Part shown: positions 16,529 through 24,574 of the stretch, piece after piece | Layout of the letters: each line of letters opens with the position of its first letter | How positions within the stretch are numbered: the first letter of the stretch is position 1 | Assembly: GCA_012514775.1 (NCBI GenBank) | Contig: JAAYZQ010000322.1 | Location: 1 to 43,028 of the forward strand | DNA length: 43,028 bases | From: Anaerolineaceae bacterium | GTDB lineage: Bacteria; Chloroflexota; Anaerolineae; JAAYZQ01 | Reading direction: 5' to 3' | The notes under the pieces: generated by a model | Databases searched by the model: none | What the model was told of the DNA's origin: nothing | The model's input: the letters and a program-made list of their open reading frames with translations, nothing else | Program-made: the position numbers and the translations under genes

Positions 16529-18244
16529 GTGAATGATAAGGAGACGCAGCAGGGTGCAGAGTGGGGGATCTGCCTCGTTCGTTGGGGCTTGCTCCTCTAT
16601 ATCATCCTGGACGTGCTGCTCAATCCCGCCCATCACGACCTGCTCATCCGGCTCGCCGTCTTTGTTGCCGCCTTTGGCATCTATAATCTGGCCGTCACGT
16701 TTCTGCTCACCTTTCGCACTGACTTTGCCTTCTTGCCCACGCTGACCTTTATCGTCGACGTGGTGGCCTTGCTGGCGCTGATTTTCCTGTCGGGCGGCCT
16801 GGACAGCCCCTTTTACTTTTTCCCGGTGCTCGTCATCCTGGTAGGTACCCATCGCTTTGGATCGCGCCTGGGACTAGCGGCGGCGCTAGCCTTTGTGCTC
16901 AGCTCGGGATTTTACGCCCTCCAGGGTTGGGCTGGGGCCGCGCGTGCAGAGCTGCTCTTCCGGATGATCATGCAGATGGGGCTGTACCTGCTGACCGCGG
17001 CAGCCGGTGCCGTCCTCGGCCCCCAGTTGGCCGGCAGGTCCGACGGCCGCCAGGGCGCCGAGGGACAGAGGCTTCCCGACAATATCCGGGTGATCTATGA
17101 GATGGCGTCCAGCTTGAGTGCCACTCTGAACTATCAAAGAGTCCTGGATGCCATCCTCGACATCAGCCGCCTGGGATTCGACGAGCTCGGCACCCGCGTG
17201 GGGCAATCGGTGGGGCTGGTATTCCTCTACGACGACAACAGGTGCCTCTACCCGGCCTCCTATCGCAATCTCTCTACCGCCGGCGACGAGAAACGCCGAA
17301 TCGACGCGAACGCGGGCATTGTCGCCGAGGCCATCCACTCGGCCGGCGCCGTCCTGGGGGCATCGCCGGCGGACGACCCCGAACTGAGCGCATTTCGCTC
17401 GCTGGAGACCTGCCGCTCGATGCTGTGCGTGCCCCTCCGTGCCGGCTTTGAAACTTACGGGGCCGTGCTCTTTGCTTCGTCCAGGCCGGGCGTCTATACC
17501 GAGCAACATGGGGAGTTGTTGGGCATCTTTTGCAACCAGGCCACCATTGCCTTGCAGAACGCCACCCTGTACCAGAGCCTGCGCGCCGAGCGTGACAAGA
17601 TCGTGGACAAGGAAGAGGAGGCCCGCCACAAGCTCGCCCGGGACCTCCACGACGGACCTACCCAGGACGTGGCAGCCATCGCCATGCGCCTGAACTTTGC
17701 CCGCCTGCTCGTGGAACGGGACCCGACGCGGGCCCGGGCCGAGCTGGAGCGCCTGGAGGACCTGGCCCACCGCACCGTCAAAGAGATCCGCTCCATGCTC
17801 TTTACCCTGCGGCCCATCATCCTGGAGACCGAGGGGCTCATCGCCGCCGTGCAGCAGTATGCCGAAAACATCCGGGAAGACGACGGCCTCAACGTGGTGG
17901 TCGACGCGGAACACTATGACGACTGCCTGGATATCGAGGTGCAGGGCGTCGTGTTTGCCATCATGGAGGAGGCAATCAACAATGCGCGAAAGCACGCCCA
18001 GGCCTCGCGCATCTCGGTTCGCCTGGCCGTGCAGGGCGATCTGTTCGTGGGGCAGGTTTCCGACAACGGCATTGGCTTTGACGTGCGCGCCGTCGAGAGC
18101 AGCTACGGGACGCGTGGTAGCCTGGGCATGATCAACCTCAAGGAGCGGGCCGAGCTGGTCGGTGGGTCCGTCAGCATCGAGTCGACGCCGGGGCAGGGAA
18201 CCCGCATCACCCTGCTCATCCCCCTTCCCGAGCAGTTGCCTTGA
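16529..18244 (+). CDS. LiaS/NarX-type membrane sensor histidine kinase with GAF domain
   Basis: A 571-residue protein. About six hydrophobic segments lie in residues 12-170, a GAF domain at about 185-350, a HisKA_3 dimerisation domain with His374 in ARDLHDGPTQDVAA (about 360-435), and a HATPase domain with EEAINNARKHAQA (N box), VSDNGIGFD (G1) and GSLGMINLKERAELVGG (G2). This family autophosphorylates and normally passes phosphate to a NarL/LuxR-type response regulator, but none is encoded next door. The start at GTG 16529 has a GGAGAGG sequence upstream. A membrane protein follows after 34 bp and may share the transcript. The kinase belongs to a different family from the hybrid kinase at 10418-14389, so the two are not recent duplicates. 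Confidence 0.92.
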   Translation: MNDKETQQGAEWGICLVRWGLLLYIILDVLLNPAHHDLLIRLAVFVAAFGIYNLAVTFLLTFRTDFAFLPTLTFIVDVVALLALIFLSGGLDSPFYFFPVLVILVGTHRFGSRLGLAAALAFVLSSGFYALQGWAGAARAELLFRMIMQMGLYLLTAAAGAVLGPQLAGRSDGRQGAEGQRLPDNIRVIYEMASSLSATLNYQRVLDAILDISRLGFDELGTRVGQSVGLVFLYDDNRCLYPASYRNLSTAGDEKRRIDANAGIVAEAIHSAGAVLGASPADDPELSAFRSLETCRSMLCVPLRAGFETYGAVLFASSRPGVYTEQHGELLGIFCNQATIALQNATLYQSLRAERDKIVDKEEEARHKLARDLHDGPTQDVAAIAMRLNFARLLVERDPTRARAELERLEDLAHRTVKEIRSMLFTLRPIILETEGLIAAVQQYAENIREDDGLNVVVDAEHYDDCLDIEVQGVVFAIMEEAINNARKHAQASRISVRLAVQGDLFVGQVSDNGIGFDVRAVESSYGTRGSLGMINLKERAELVGGSVSIESTPGQGTRITLLIPLPEQLP

Positions 18245-18278
18245 CCGCGCTCCCAGCTCCGAAGGAGGAACCGATCCT

Positions 18279-19007
18279 GTGCCTGCCTGGCTAACGCTGG
18301 ACGCACCCGCACCCCCCTTGCTGTTGTGGGTCCTGGGCTCGGTCCTGGTCTATGTCCTGGGCGCCAACGTCCTGTGGCTGGCCCGGGAGACCCGCCGGCT
18401 GCCGGCGGGCGTCGGCTCCGTCCTCTATCAGGCCGGTCGCTTCCTGTACTATCTCGGCGTTCCCTACCTGGTCCTGGGCGGCTGGCCCCTGGAGCCCCAC
18501 CGGGGCCTCCTGGCGCCCGTGACCCTGGGCCTGGCGGGGCTTGATGCCACCTGGACCGTCAGCCGCTGGCTCGAAGCGGCCGGCACGGGAGTGGGCGTTG
18601 GCCTGCTGGCATTGGGGTTTGTCGCCCTGGCGTGGCTGAACGCCAACCGGGGGCAGGGGGCCGGGCGGCTCGGCTTCTCGGCCGTCCCCATCTGGCGCCT
18701 GCTCATCGACGGGATCTACCTCCAGGTGCACTGGGCCTTTTACCGGGGTGCCCTGGCCGTGCTGTTCGACGATCTATACGTTGGGGTGTTCTGGGGGCTG
18801 GTGCTGGCCTGCGTGGAGCTGCTGTCGAGCCCGTTCTGGCGGCGGTGCTGGCGCACGCGGGCCTGTGCCGGCGACGCCTGGCTCCTCGGTGTTCAGGCCC
18901 TCGTGTCGGCGCTCCTCTTTCTCCTCACGCACAACCTGTGGGTTTGCCTGGTGGTGCACTGGGCCCTGTCGCTGACCGGGTGGGGCCTGGGTCGCAGCCA
19001 GCGATAG
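18279..19007 (+). CDS. Polytopic membrane protein of unknown function
   Basis: A 242-residue protein with about six to seven hydrophobic helices and no soluble domain. I place the start at GTG 18279, ten bases after AGGAGG (18263-18268); the frame is open further upstream but that would run deep into the kinase gene. The last segment (HNLWVCLVVHWALSL) recalls the third motif of CPBP/Abi intramembrane proteases, but the paired Glu motif expected earlier in that family is absent (only a single Glu in ACVELL is seen), so I do not assign that function. It follows the sensor kinase closely and ends 4 bp from the convergent ttuA. It may be a partner or target of the kinase; this is inferred from position only. 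Confidence 0.7.
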   Translation: MPAWLTLDAPAPPLLLWVLGSVLVYVLGANVLWLARETRRLPAGVGSVLYQAGRFLYYLGVPYLVLGGWPLEPHRGLLAPVTLGLAGLDATWTVSRWLEAAGTGVGVGLLALGFVALAWLNANRGQGAGRLGFSAVPIWRLLIDGIYLQVHWAFYRGALAVLFDDLYVGVFWGLVLACVELLSSPFWRRCWRTRACAGDAWLLGVQALVSALLFLLTHNLWVCLVVHWALSLTGWGLGRSQR

Positions 19008-19011
19008 CCGG

Positions 19012-19929
19012 TCACTCCCACAAGCGGCAAAAGGCGCACATGTCGCCGGCGGTGGTGGGCTGCCCGCAGCGGCTACAGGGGCGCAGCTCGCCCGCCTTTT
19101 TCTCGGCAAATTGGACCCGGCCGCTGTCGCGAGCCTCCAGAAACTGCAGGTAGAACTGCTGCTTGGCGCCCGGCGAGTTCAGCTCCAACCGGTTGAGGAG
19201 CTCCTTGTAAAAGTTGGTCGTCGATCCCCGGGCAAAGGGACACTCGTCATAAATATAGTCGATGTCGCGCACCAGGACATAGGCCGCCGTTTCGCGCTCG
19301 TGGAGTCGGACAAAGGGCTTGACCTTTCGTGCCAGCCCGTCCTGTTCGTGAAGGACGGGGGCCTGGCGGGCCAGGTAGCCGGACTGCCAGTGTAGGGTGT
19401 TTTGCATCAACACGGCCACCTCGTCGTCCATGTTGTGGCCGGTGGCAATGGCCGCGAACCCTCCGTCGCGGGCCGTGCTGTTCATGATGTGCCGCTTGAC
19501 GAGGCCGCACACGGAGCAGGGCTTGCCGCGACCCCTGTGTTTGGTCCTGGCCAGCCAGGGCACCGTCTGCCCGTATTCGCTGCCCAGATCCACCACCCGC
19601 AGGGCAGCCCCGGGCCGGTGCTGCGCCACGAACTTCTGGCACATCTCCAGCGACTTGGTCGAGTAGCCGGTCCCCTCGTCGATGCCCAGGCGGATGTACA
19701 TGCCCTCGGCCTGGTAGCCCAGCTCCAGCAACACGTCCCACAGGGCGAGGCTGTCCTTGCCGCCGGAGACGGCCACCAGGATCCGGTCCTCCGGCGTGAA
19801 CATCTCGTACTTCTCGATGGTCCGCTGCGTCATGGAGACCACCCACTCGACAAAATGGTCTGCGCACAGGCGCAGCCTGTGTTGGGCGAGGTTGATGACC
19901 GCCAGGCCACCGCACTTGCTGCACTTCAT
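19012..19929 (-). CDS. ttuA: TtuA-type tRNA 2-thiolation enzyme
   Basis: A 305-residue PP-loop ATPase of the TtcA/TtuA/CTU1 family. The PP loop is SGGKDS (55-60). Cys138 and Cys141 (KPCSVCG) and Cys230 (DECPF) match the three cysteines that hold the 4Fe-4S cluster in Thermus TtuA, with constant spacing. Zinc-binding pairs occur at the N terminus (C3, C6, C22, then H25) and the C terminus (C285, C288, C298, C301). The family activates tRNA by adenylation and inserts sulfur; TtuA acts on ribothymidine-54 to give s2T. The gene directly before it encodes a ubiquitin-like sulfur carrier ending in Gly-Gly, which is the known TtuB partner, and this favours TtuA over TtcA (position 32). Nine bases separate the two genes. 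Confidence 0.88.
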   Translation of the reverse strand: MKCSKCGGLAVINLAQHRLRLCADHFVEWVVSMTQRTIEKYEMFTPEDRILVAVSGGKDSLALWDVLLELGYQAEGMYIRLGIDEGTGYSTKSLEMCQKFVAQHRPGAALRVVDLGSEYGQTVPWLARTKHRGRGKPCSVCGLVKRHIMNSTARDGGFAAIATGHNMDDEVAVLMQNTLHWQSGYLARQAPVLHEQDGLARKVKPFVRLHERETAAYVLVRDIDYIYDECPFARGSTTNFYKELLNRLELNSPGAKQQFYLQFLEARDSGRVQFAEKKAGELRPCSRCGQPTTAGDMCAFCRLWE

Positions 19930-19938
19930 CTGCCGGCC

Positions 19939-20130
19939 CTAGCCCCCGGAGACGACCGTCACCAGCTTGATGGTGTCGCCGTCTTCCGTCAGCGTCGCTT
20001 CGTTGACGAGCTTGCCGTTGCGCACGGCCAGGATCGACTCGGGGTTCAGATCAGCCTTCTGGATGATGTGCCGCACGGTGCTGCCCGGCTTGACTTCCCA
20101 CGTTTTGTCGCGAAAGATCACGGTTACCAT
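19939..20130 (-). CDS. ttuB: Ubiquitin-like sulfur carrier protein (TtuB/ThiS/MoaD fold)
   Basis: A 63-residue beta-grasp protein ending in VVSGG; the C-terminal Gly-Gly is the site of thiocarboxylate formation in ThiS, MoaD and TtuB. I choose ATG 20130 because GGAAGAAG stands just upstream; a start at 20145 has no ribosome-binding site. The sequence TVRHIIQKADLNPESILAVR is typical of the fold. Its position directly before the TtuA homologue makes it the likely sulfur donor for tRNA thiolation. The E1-like activating enzyme (TtuC) and the cysteine desulfurase are not in this window. It could also serve molybdopterin or thiamin synthesis, as TtuB-like carriers can be shared. Confidence 0.82.
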   Translation of the reverse strand: MVTVIFRDKTWEVKPGSTVRHIIQKADLNPESILAVRNGKLVNEATLTEDGDTIKLVTVVSGG

Positions 20131-20158
20131 AGCGTCTTCTTCCATGTGTGCTGGTTCA

Positions 20159-20187
20159 ATTCTAACACGATCGTGATAGAAAATCAA
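20159..20187 (-). promoter_or_regulatory. Promoter of ttuB-ttuA with central palindrome
   Basis: On the minus strand TTGATT (20187-20182) and TAGAAT (20164-20159) are 17 bp apart. The perfect 10-bp palindrome CACGATCGTG (20166-20175) fills most of the spacer and could be an operator. The -35 box overlaps the T-rich tail of the pckA terminator. Confidence 0.7.
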
Positions 20188-20220
20188 GCCCCTGCTCGCC
20201 GTGGACCGGCGGCAGGGGCT
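20178..20220 (-). terminator. Rho-independent terminator after pckA
   Basis: AGCCCCTGC and GCAGGGGCT (20187-20195 and 20212-20220) form a 9-bp stem, extended inside by CGCCG/CGGCG. On the minus strand the stem is followed by TTGATTTTC. It lies 55 bp beyond the pckA stop. Confidence 0.75.
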
Positions 20221-20274
20221 CGTCGCTACCTCGTCGCTACGATGGGGGAGGACTGGTCCTCCCCGCGTCCCGTG

Positions 20275-21918
20275 CTACTTTCCGGGGCACTCGAACATGA
20301 CGCTGGTGTCGATGCCCTTGTTGCCGTATGCCTTGTCAAAGTGCTGGCAAAAGTCGTTGGCCAGCTTGGCGGCCCGCTGGTCAAAGGCCTCCTTGTCCTC
20401 CCACGTGTTCCGCGGGTTCAAGATCTCGCCGGGCACGCCCGGGCAGCTTCGCGGCACCTGGATGTGAAACAGGTGATTGCTGTCGTATTCCACCTGGTCA
20501 AGGTCGCCACACAGGGCGGCCTGGACCAGGGCGCGGGTGATGTCAATGTCCATGCGGGCGCCCACGCCAAAGGGCCCCCCGCTCCAGCCGGTGTTCACCA
20601 GGTAGACGCGCGAGCCGTGGCGCTTCATCCGCTCGCCCAGCATGGTGGCATAGACGTCGGGGTTGCGCGGCATGAACGGCTCGCCAAAGAACCGCGAGAA
20701 GGTGCTGACCGGGTCGACGATGCCCGTTTCGGTGCCGGCCAGCTTGCTGGTGTAGCCCATGAGGAACCAGAGCATGGCCTGGTCGGGCGTCAGCCTGGCG
20801 ACGGGCGGCAGCACGCCGTTGGCGTCGGCCGCCAGGAACAGGATCGTCCGGGGATGGTCGCCCACGGGCGGGGTCTTGATGTTGCTCAGGAAGCTCAGCG
20901 GGTAGGAGGCACGCGAGTTGGGTGTGTAGCGCTCGTCGTCCACGTCAAAGGTGCCCCAGGGGTACATCATGCAGTTTTCGACGATGGCCCCGTGTTCCTC
21001 CAACGATGCCTCGTGGAACACCGCGTTCCAGATCTCGGGCTCCTTGTGGGGACGGAGGTTGATCAGCTTGGCATAGCAGCCGTTCTCAAAGTTGGCGATG
21101 CCGTTGTCGCTCCAGCCGTGCTCGTCGTCGCCCAGGAGTGCGCGGCGGGGATCGGCCGAGAGGCTGGTCTTGCCGGTGCCCGACAGGCCCAGCAGCAGGG
21201 CGACGTCGCCGTTGGGTCCCTCGTTGGCCGAGCAATGGAGCGGCAAGATGCCCTCACCCGGCAGGATGTAATTCATGACGCTGAACATCAGCTTCTTGAC
21301 GCTGCCGCCATAGGCCGAGCCAAAGACGATGCCCCGATAGCGGTCGACGTCAATGGCGACGGCCATGTCCGACGTCTTGCCGTTGGGCATCTTGCGCAGG
21401 CGGCCGGCGTACCTGGCCGGATCGAGCTTGTCGTAGGGCACCACCAGCAGGGTGAAGGGGCGTTTCGCAAAGATGCTGCGCTCCAGGTCCGTCGGCACCG
21501 GGCGGAACATGTTGTCGGTAAAAAGGGCGGTTGAGGCCCAATCGGAGACAACCTTCACCGGCAGGGCGTAGGAGCTGTCGGCCCCGAGGACCCGGTCGGT
21601 GACGTACAGCCTTCCCTTATCGGCCAGCACCCGGAAGGCGTCGTCCTCGATCATGTCAAAGGTCTCGGGCTCCATGGGGATGTTGTTCGGCGAGTCCCAG
21701 TCGATGTTGTCCTCGCTCTCCGGCCGGCGGACGATGTAGGTATCCTTGGGACTGCGGCCTGTTGATTCAGTCGGCGTCCAGGTGGCCAGGGCGCCGTTGG
21801 CGCTGGGAATCACCTCCCGGCGCCTGACGGCTTCCTGGATCATCTCACTGCGGGACGGGTTGAGCAGGACATCGGGATGCCCTTGCAGAAGCTTGGCCAG
21901 CTTCGTCGCAAAATCCAT
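20275..21918 (-). CDS. pckA: Phosphoenolpyruvate carboxykinase (ATP)
   Basis: A 547-residue protein of normal length for ATP-dependent PEPCK, which converts oxaloacetate and ATP to PEP, CO2 and ADP, the entry step of gluconeogenesis. Visible signatures are the P-loop GLSGTGKT (244-251), the kinase-2 motif LLGDDEHGWSD (261-271), the metal-site region YGGSVKKLMF with Lys208/209, His228 in LPLHCS, and RYTPNSRASYPL, which contributes the substrate arginine. The start ATG 21918 has AGGGAGGAGATC upstream. It follows glcD by 37 bp on the same strand, so it probably ends the larA-glcF-glcD-pckA transcript; this would carry lactate carbon, via pyruvate and oxaloacetate, to PEP. A strong terminator follows. 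Confidence 0.96.
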   Translation of the reverse strand: MDFATKLAKLLQGHPDVLLNPSRSEMIQEAVRRREVIPSANGALATWTPTESTGRSPKDTYIVRRPESEDNIDWDSPNNIPMEPETFDMIEDDAFRVLADKGRLYVTDRVLGADSSYALPVKVVSDWASTALFTDNMFRPVPTDLERSIFAKRPFTLLVVPYDKLDPARYAGRLRKMPNGKTSDMAVAIDVDRYRGIVFGSAYGGSVKKLMFSVMNYILPGEGILPLHCSANEGPNGDVALLLGLSGTGKTSLSADPRRALLGDDEHGWSDNGIANFENGCYAKLINLRPHKEPEIWNAVFHEASLEEHGAIVENCMMYPWGTFDVDDERYTPNSRASYPLSFLSNIKTPPVGDHPRTILFLAADANGVLPPVARLTPDQAMLWFLMGYTSKLAGTETGIVDPVSTFSRFFGEPFMPRNPDVYATMLGERMKRHGSRVYLVNTGWSGGPFGVGARMDIDITRALVQAALCGDLDQVEYDSNHLFHIQVPRSCPGVPGEILNPRNTWEDKEAFDQRAAKLANDFCQHFDKAYGNKGIDTSVMFECPGK

Positions 21919-21955
21919 GATCTCCTCCCTAGATTTTTTACGAACAAACCATCAA

Positions 21956-23332
21956 TCAGTCCAAAATCTTGCCCGGGTTCAGGATGCCCCGGGGGTCCAG
22001 CGCCCGCCGGATGGAGCGCATGACGTCCATGGCGATGGGGCCCACGTCGCTCTCCAGGAACGGCTTCTTCAGGGTCCCCACGCCGTGCTCACCGCTGAGC
22101 GTTCCCCCCACGCTGACCGAGAGGGCGAACAGGTCGGCCACCGCCTGCTGGACCCGGCCCCACTCCTCGGGGTCTCGCTTGTCAAAGAGGATGTTGGGAT
22201 GCAGGTTGCCGTCGCCGGCGTGGCCAAAGATCACGATGGGCAGCTTTCGCTTGTCCGAGATCTCCTTGATGCCCCGGATGGTGTCGGGGATGGCGCTGCG
22301 GGGCACCGAGATGTCCTCGCCCAGCTTGTTGGGCCGCTTGCGGCCCAGGGAGCCCGAGATGCTGCGGCGGGCACGCCACAGGTCGTCGCTCTCCTTGGCG
22401 GTCTGGGCGATGCGCATTTCGCTGGCTCCACCGTCGCGGCAAATGTGGGCAATAACGTCCATGTCCCGGGCCGCGTCGGCATTGTCGCCGTCGGTTTCGA
22501 TGATGAGGATGGCCTCGGCGTCGCGGGGCAGGCCCAGGTGCATATAGTCCTCAACGCAGTTGATGGCCGTTTCGTCCATCAGCTCCAGCGTGGCGGGCAC
22601 GATGCCGCCCCACAGGATGGCATTGACCGCCCGGCTGGCGTCCTCCAGCCGGGGAAAGATGGCCTGCCCGGTGCGCTTGGCCTCGGGCAGGGCGATGAGC
22701 TTCAGGATGGCCCGCGTGATGACCCCCAGCGTGGCTTCCGACCCGATAAAGAGGCTGACCAGGTCGTAGCCGGTGACGTTCTTGATGGCCTTGCCGCCCG
22801 TCTCGAGGATGCGGCCGTCGGCCAGGACGACCTCCAGGGCCATGACGTAATCGCCCGTGACGCCGTATTTCAGGCAGCGCGGCCCGCCGGCGTTGCAGGC
22901 AATGTTGCCGCCGATGGTCGAGTGGCGCACGCTGGACGGATCGGGCGGGTAAAAGAGGCCCAGCTTTTCCACCGTCGCCTGCAGGTCGCTGGTGATGACC
23001 CCGGCCTCGACCTCGACCATCATGTTGGCCCGGTCGATCTCCAGGATGCGGTTCAGGCGCACCATGTTCAGCACCAGGCCCCCGTCCACGGGGACCGTTG
23101 CGGCGGCCAGGCCGCTGGCCATGCCCCTGGTGATGACCGGGACCCCTTCGTTGTTGCACAGGGCGAGGATGCTGGCGACCTAGGCGCTGTTGGCCGGGCT
23201 CACCACGGCCTCGGGCAGCGACTCGTGAAAGGTACCGTCGTAGGAGTAGCAGATCAGGGCCTCGGGCGACGTCAGGACGTTGTCGTCGCCCGCGATGGTC
23301 CTGAGCTGGGATAGGATCTCTTCTTTCAGCAT
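21956..23332 (-). CDS. glcD: GlcD/lactate dehydrogenase-type FAD-linked oxidase, frame interrupted by TAG at codon 51
   Basis: The full frame from ATG 23332 (with GGAGG upstream) covers 458 codons, normal for GlcD-like proteins, but codon 51 is TAG (23182-23180). The residues on both sides fit the family without any shift: SPEALICYSYD before it and VASILALCNNEGVPVITRG after it. An uninterrupted 388-residue part runs from ATG 23122, but a protein from there would lack the first beta-strands of the FAD domain. Family marks are the FAD PP-loop (about 69-80), GGPRCLKYGVTGDYV, GHAGDGNLHPN and the SGEHGVGTLKKPFL signature. GlcD oxidises glycolate or D-lactate with FAD and passes electrons to GlcF, whose gene is 10 bp upstream. 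The TAG may be a recent nonsense mutation, a sequencing error or recoding. Confidence 0.85.
23180..23182 (-). other. In-frame TAG within glcD
   Basis: Read on the minus strand the codon follows AACAGCGCC and precedes GTCGCCAGC. One substitution (CAG or GAG to TAG) explains it, since the frame is conserved on both sides. There is no Shine-Dalgarno-like sequence near the next ATG at 23122 that would suggest designed re-initiation. Confidence 0.8.
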
Positions 23333-23342
23333 GCCGCCTCCA

Positions 23343-24539
23343 TCAGTCCTCCAGGGCCTGCAGGGCCAGTTCGGCGACGTCCACCACCTTCACGCGGACG
23401 CGGTTGCGGCGCGCCGCTTCGGTGAGGGTCCGCTCGCACTGCTGGCAGGCCGAGGCGATGACCTGGGCCTCCACTTCCTGTGCCTGTTCCAGGCGCCGAT
23501 CCGATACGGCGTGCGACAGCTCGGCGTCAAAGGTCTCCAGGTTGCCGCCTCCACCGCAGCAGTGGGAGTTGGCTCGATTGTCCCTCATCTCCACCAGCTC
23601 CAGGCCGGGGATGGCGGCCAGCACGCGGCGGGGGGCGTCAAATATGCCTTCCTTGCGTCCCAGGTCGCAGGGATCGTGGTAGGTCACCCGCTGGGGGGGC
23701 AGCTCGCGGAACTTGAGGCGGCCCTCGTCTACCATGGCGCCCAGCAGCTCGGTGGCGTGGAGCAGCTCGAAGGGCAGTTGGCCCCCACCCGCCTCCTTGT
23801 AGACGTGACTCCAGATGTGCAGGCAGGAGGGGCAGGTAAAGACCACCTGCCTGGCCTGCATGGCCCGCACCTTTTCCAGGTTGTGGCGGATCAGTTCGCC
23901 GGCCTTTTCCAGGTCGCCGTTGATGAGCAGGGGATAGCCGCAGCACCACTCCTCGCCGCCCAACACGGCGTAATCCAGCCCCGCCCGGTCCATCAACTGC
24001 GCCATGGTCTGGGGAAGGCGGTAGCTCCGCGGAAAGAACGAGCCCACGCACCCGACGAAATAGACCACGTCGGCGGTCTCGTGGGGCGCGGCGCCCGACG
24101 GCGGCTGGTCCATATTGTCCGTCCAGAGCAAGCGGTTGGCGTTGTCGTCGCCCGAAATGTTGTGGTGCTCGCCGATGATCCCGGCCAGGCGGGTGAGGAC
24201 CTCGGGCTGGAGCTTCTGATGGCTCATGTCGTCGCGGGCGACCTGCAAGATCTCTTCCAGGGGCACGCCGCTGGGACAGATGTTGGCGCACGAGGCGCAC
24301 AGCAGGCACTGGTAATAGCGGTCGGCCATCTCCTGGCCGGGCTGCAGCCGGCCTTCGCCCACGGCACGCAACAGCGCGACGCGGCCGCGGGGGCTGTCGG
24401 TCTCGCGCAGGGTGGCGCGATAGACCGGGCACGTGGCCAGGCAGAGCCCGCAGCGAATGCACGAGGCCTGCTCACCGCCGGTGACCATCTCGGCGCTGGC
24501 CAGGGGGGTCTGACTTGGTTCCGGGTCGGTCGTTTCCAT
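23343..24539 (-). CDS. glcF: GlcF/LutA-type iron-sulfur subunit of lactate/glycolate oxidase
   Basis: A 398-residue protein. Two ferredoxin-type 4Fe-4S motifs lie near the N terminus (CIRCGLCLATCP and CLLCASCANICP), followed by two CCG domains (EEWCCGYP and SHCCGGGGN). This is the standard GlcF/heterodisulfide-reductase-D-like layout; it takes electrons from the FAD subunit GlcD and hands them to the membrane quinone pool or another carrier. The start is ATG 24539, with AGGAG five bases upstream; the open frame extends far into larA but is not used. It lies 35 bp after larA and 10 bp before glcD on the same strand, consistent with one operon. GlcE is absent, as in many lactate-type systems with only D and F. 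Confidence 0.92.
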   Translation of the reverse strand: METTDPEPSQTPLASAEMVTGGEQASCIRCGLCLATCPVYRATLRETDSPRGRVALLRAVGEGRLQPGQEMADRYYQCLLCASCANICPSGVPLEEILQVARDDMSHQKLQPEVLTRLAGIIGEHHNISGDDNANRLLWTDNMDQPPSGAAPHETADVVYFVGCVGSFFPRSYRLPQTMAQLMDRAGLDYAVLGGEEWCCGYPLLINGDLEKAGELIRHNLEKVRAMQARQVVFTCPSCLHIWSHVYKEAGGGQLPFELLHATELLGAMVDEGRLKFRELPPQRVTYHDPCDLGRKEGIFDAPRRVLAAIPGLELVEMRDNRANSHCCGGGGNLETFDAELSHAVSDRRLEQAQEVEAQVIASACQQCERTLTEAARRNRVRVKVVDVAELALQALED

Positions 24540-24574
24540 GATACTCCTGCTTGTAGGGTCCACTTCTAGCTTGC

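Noticed and set aside
18279..19007. CPBP/Abi intramembrane protease
   Set aside because: Only a weak likeness to the last motif is visible; the paired Glu and first His motif are missing.
19402..21534. 710-codon plus-strand frame opposite ttuA, ttuB and pckA
   Set aside because: It spans three conserved minus-strand genes and a terminator, so it cannot be real.
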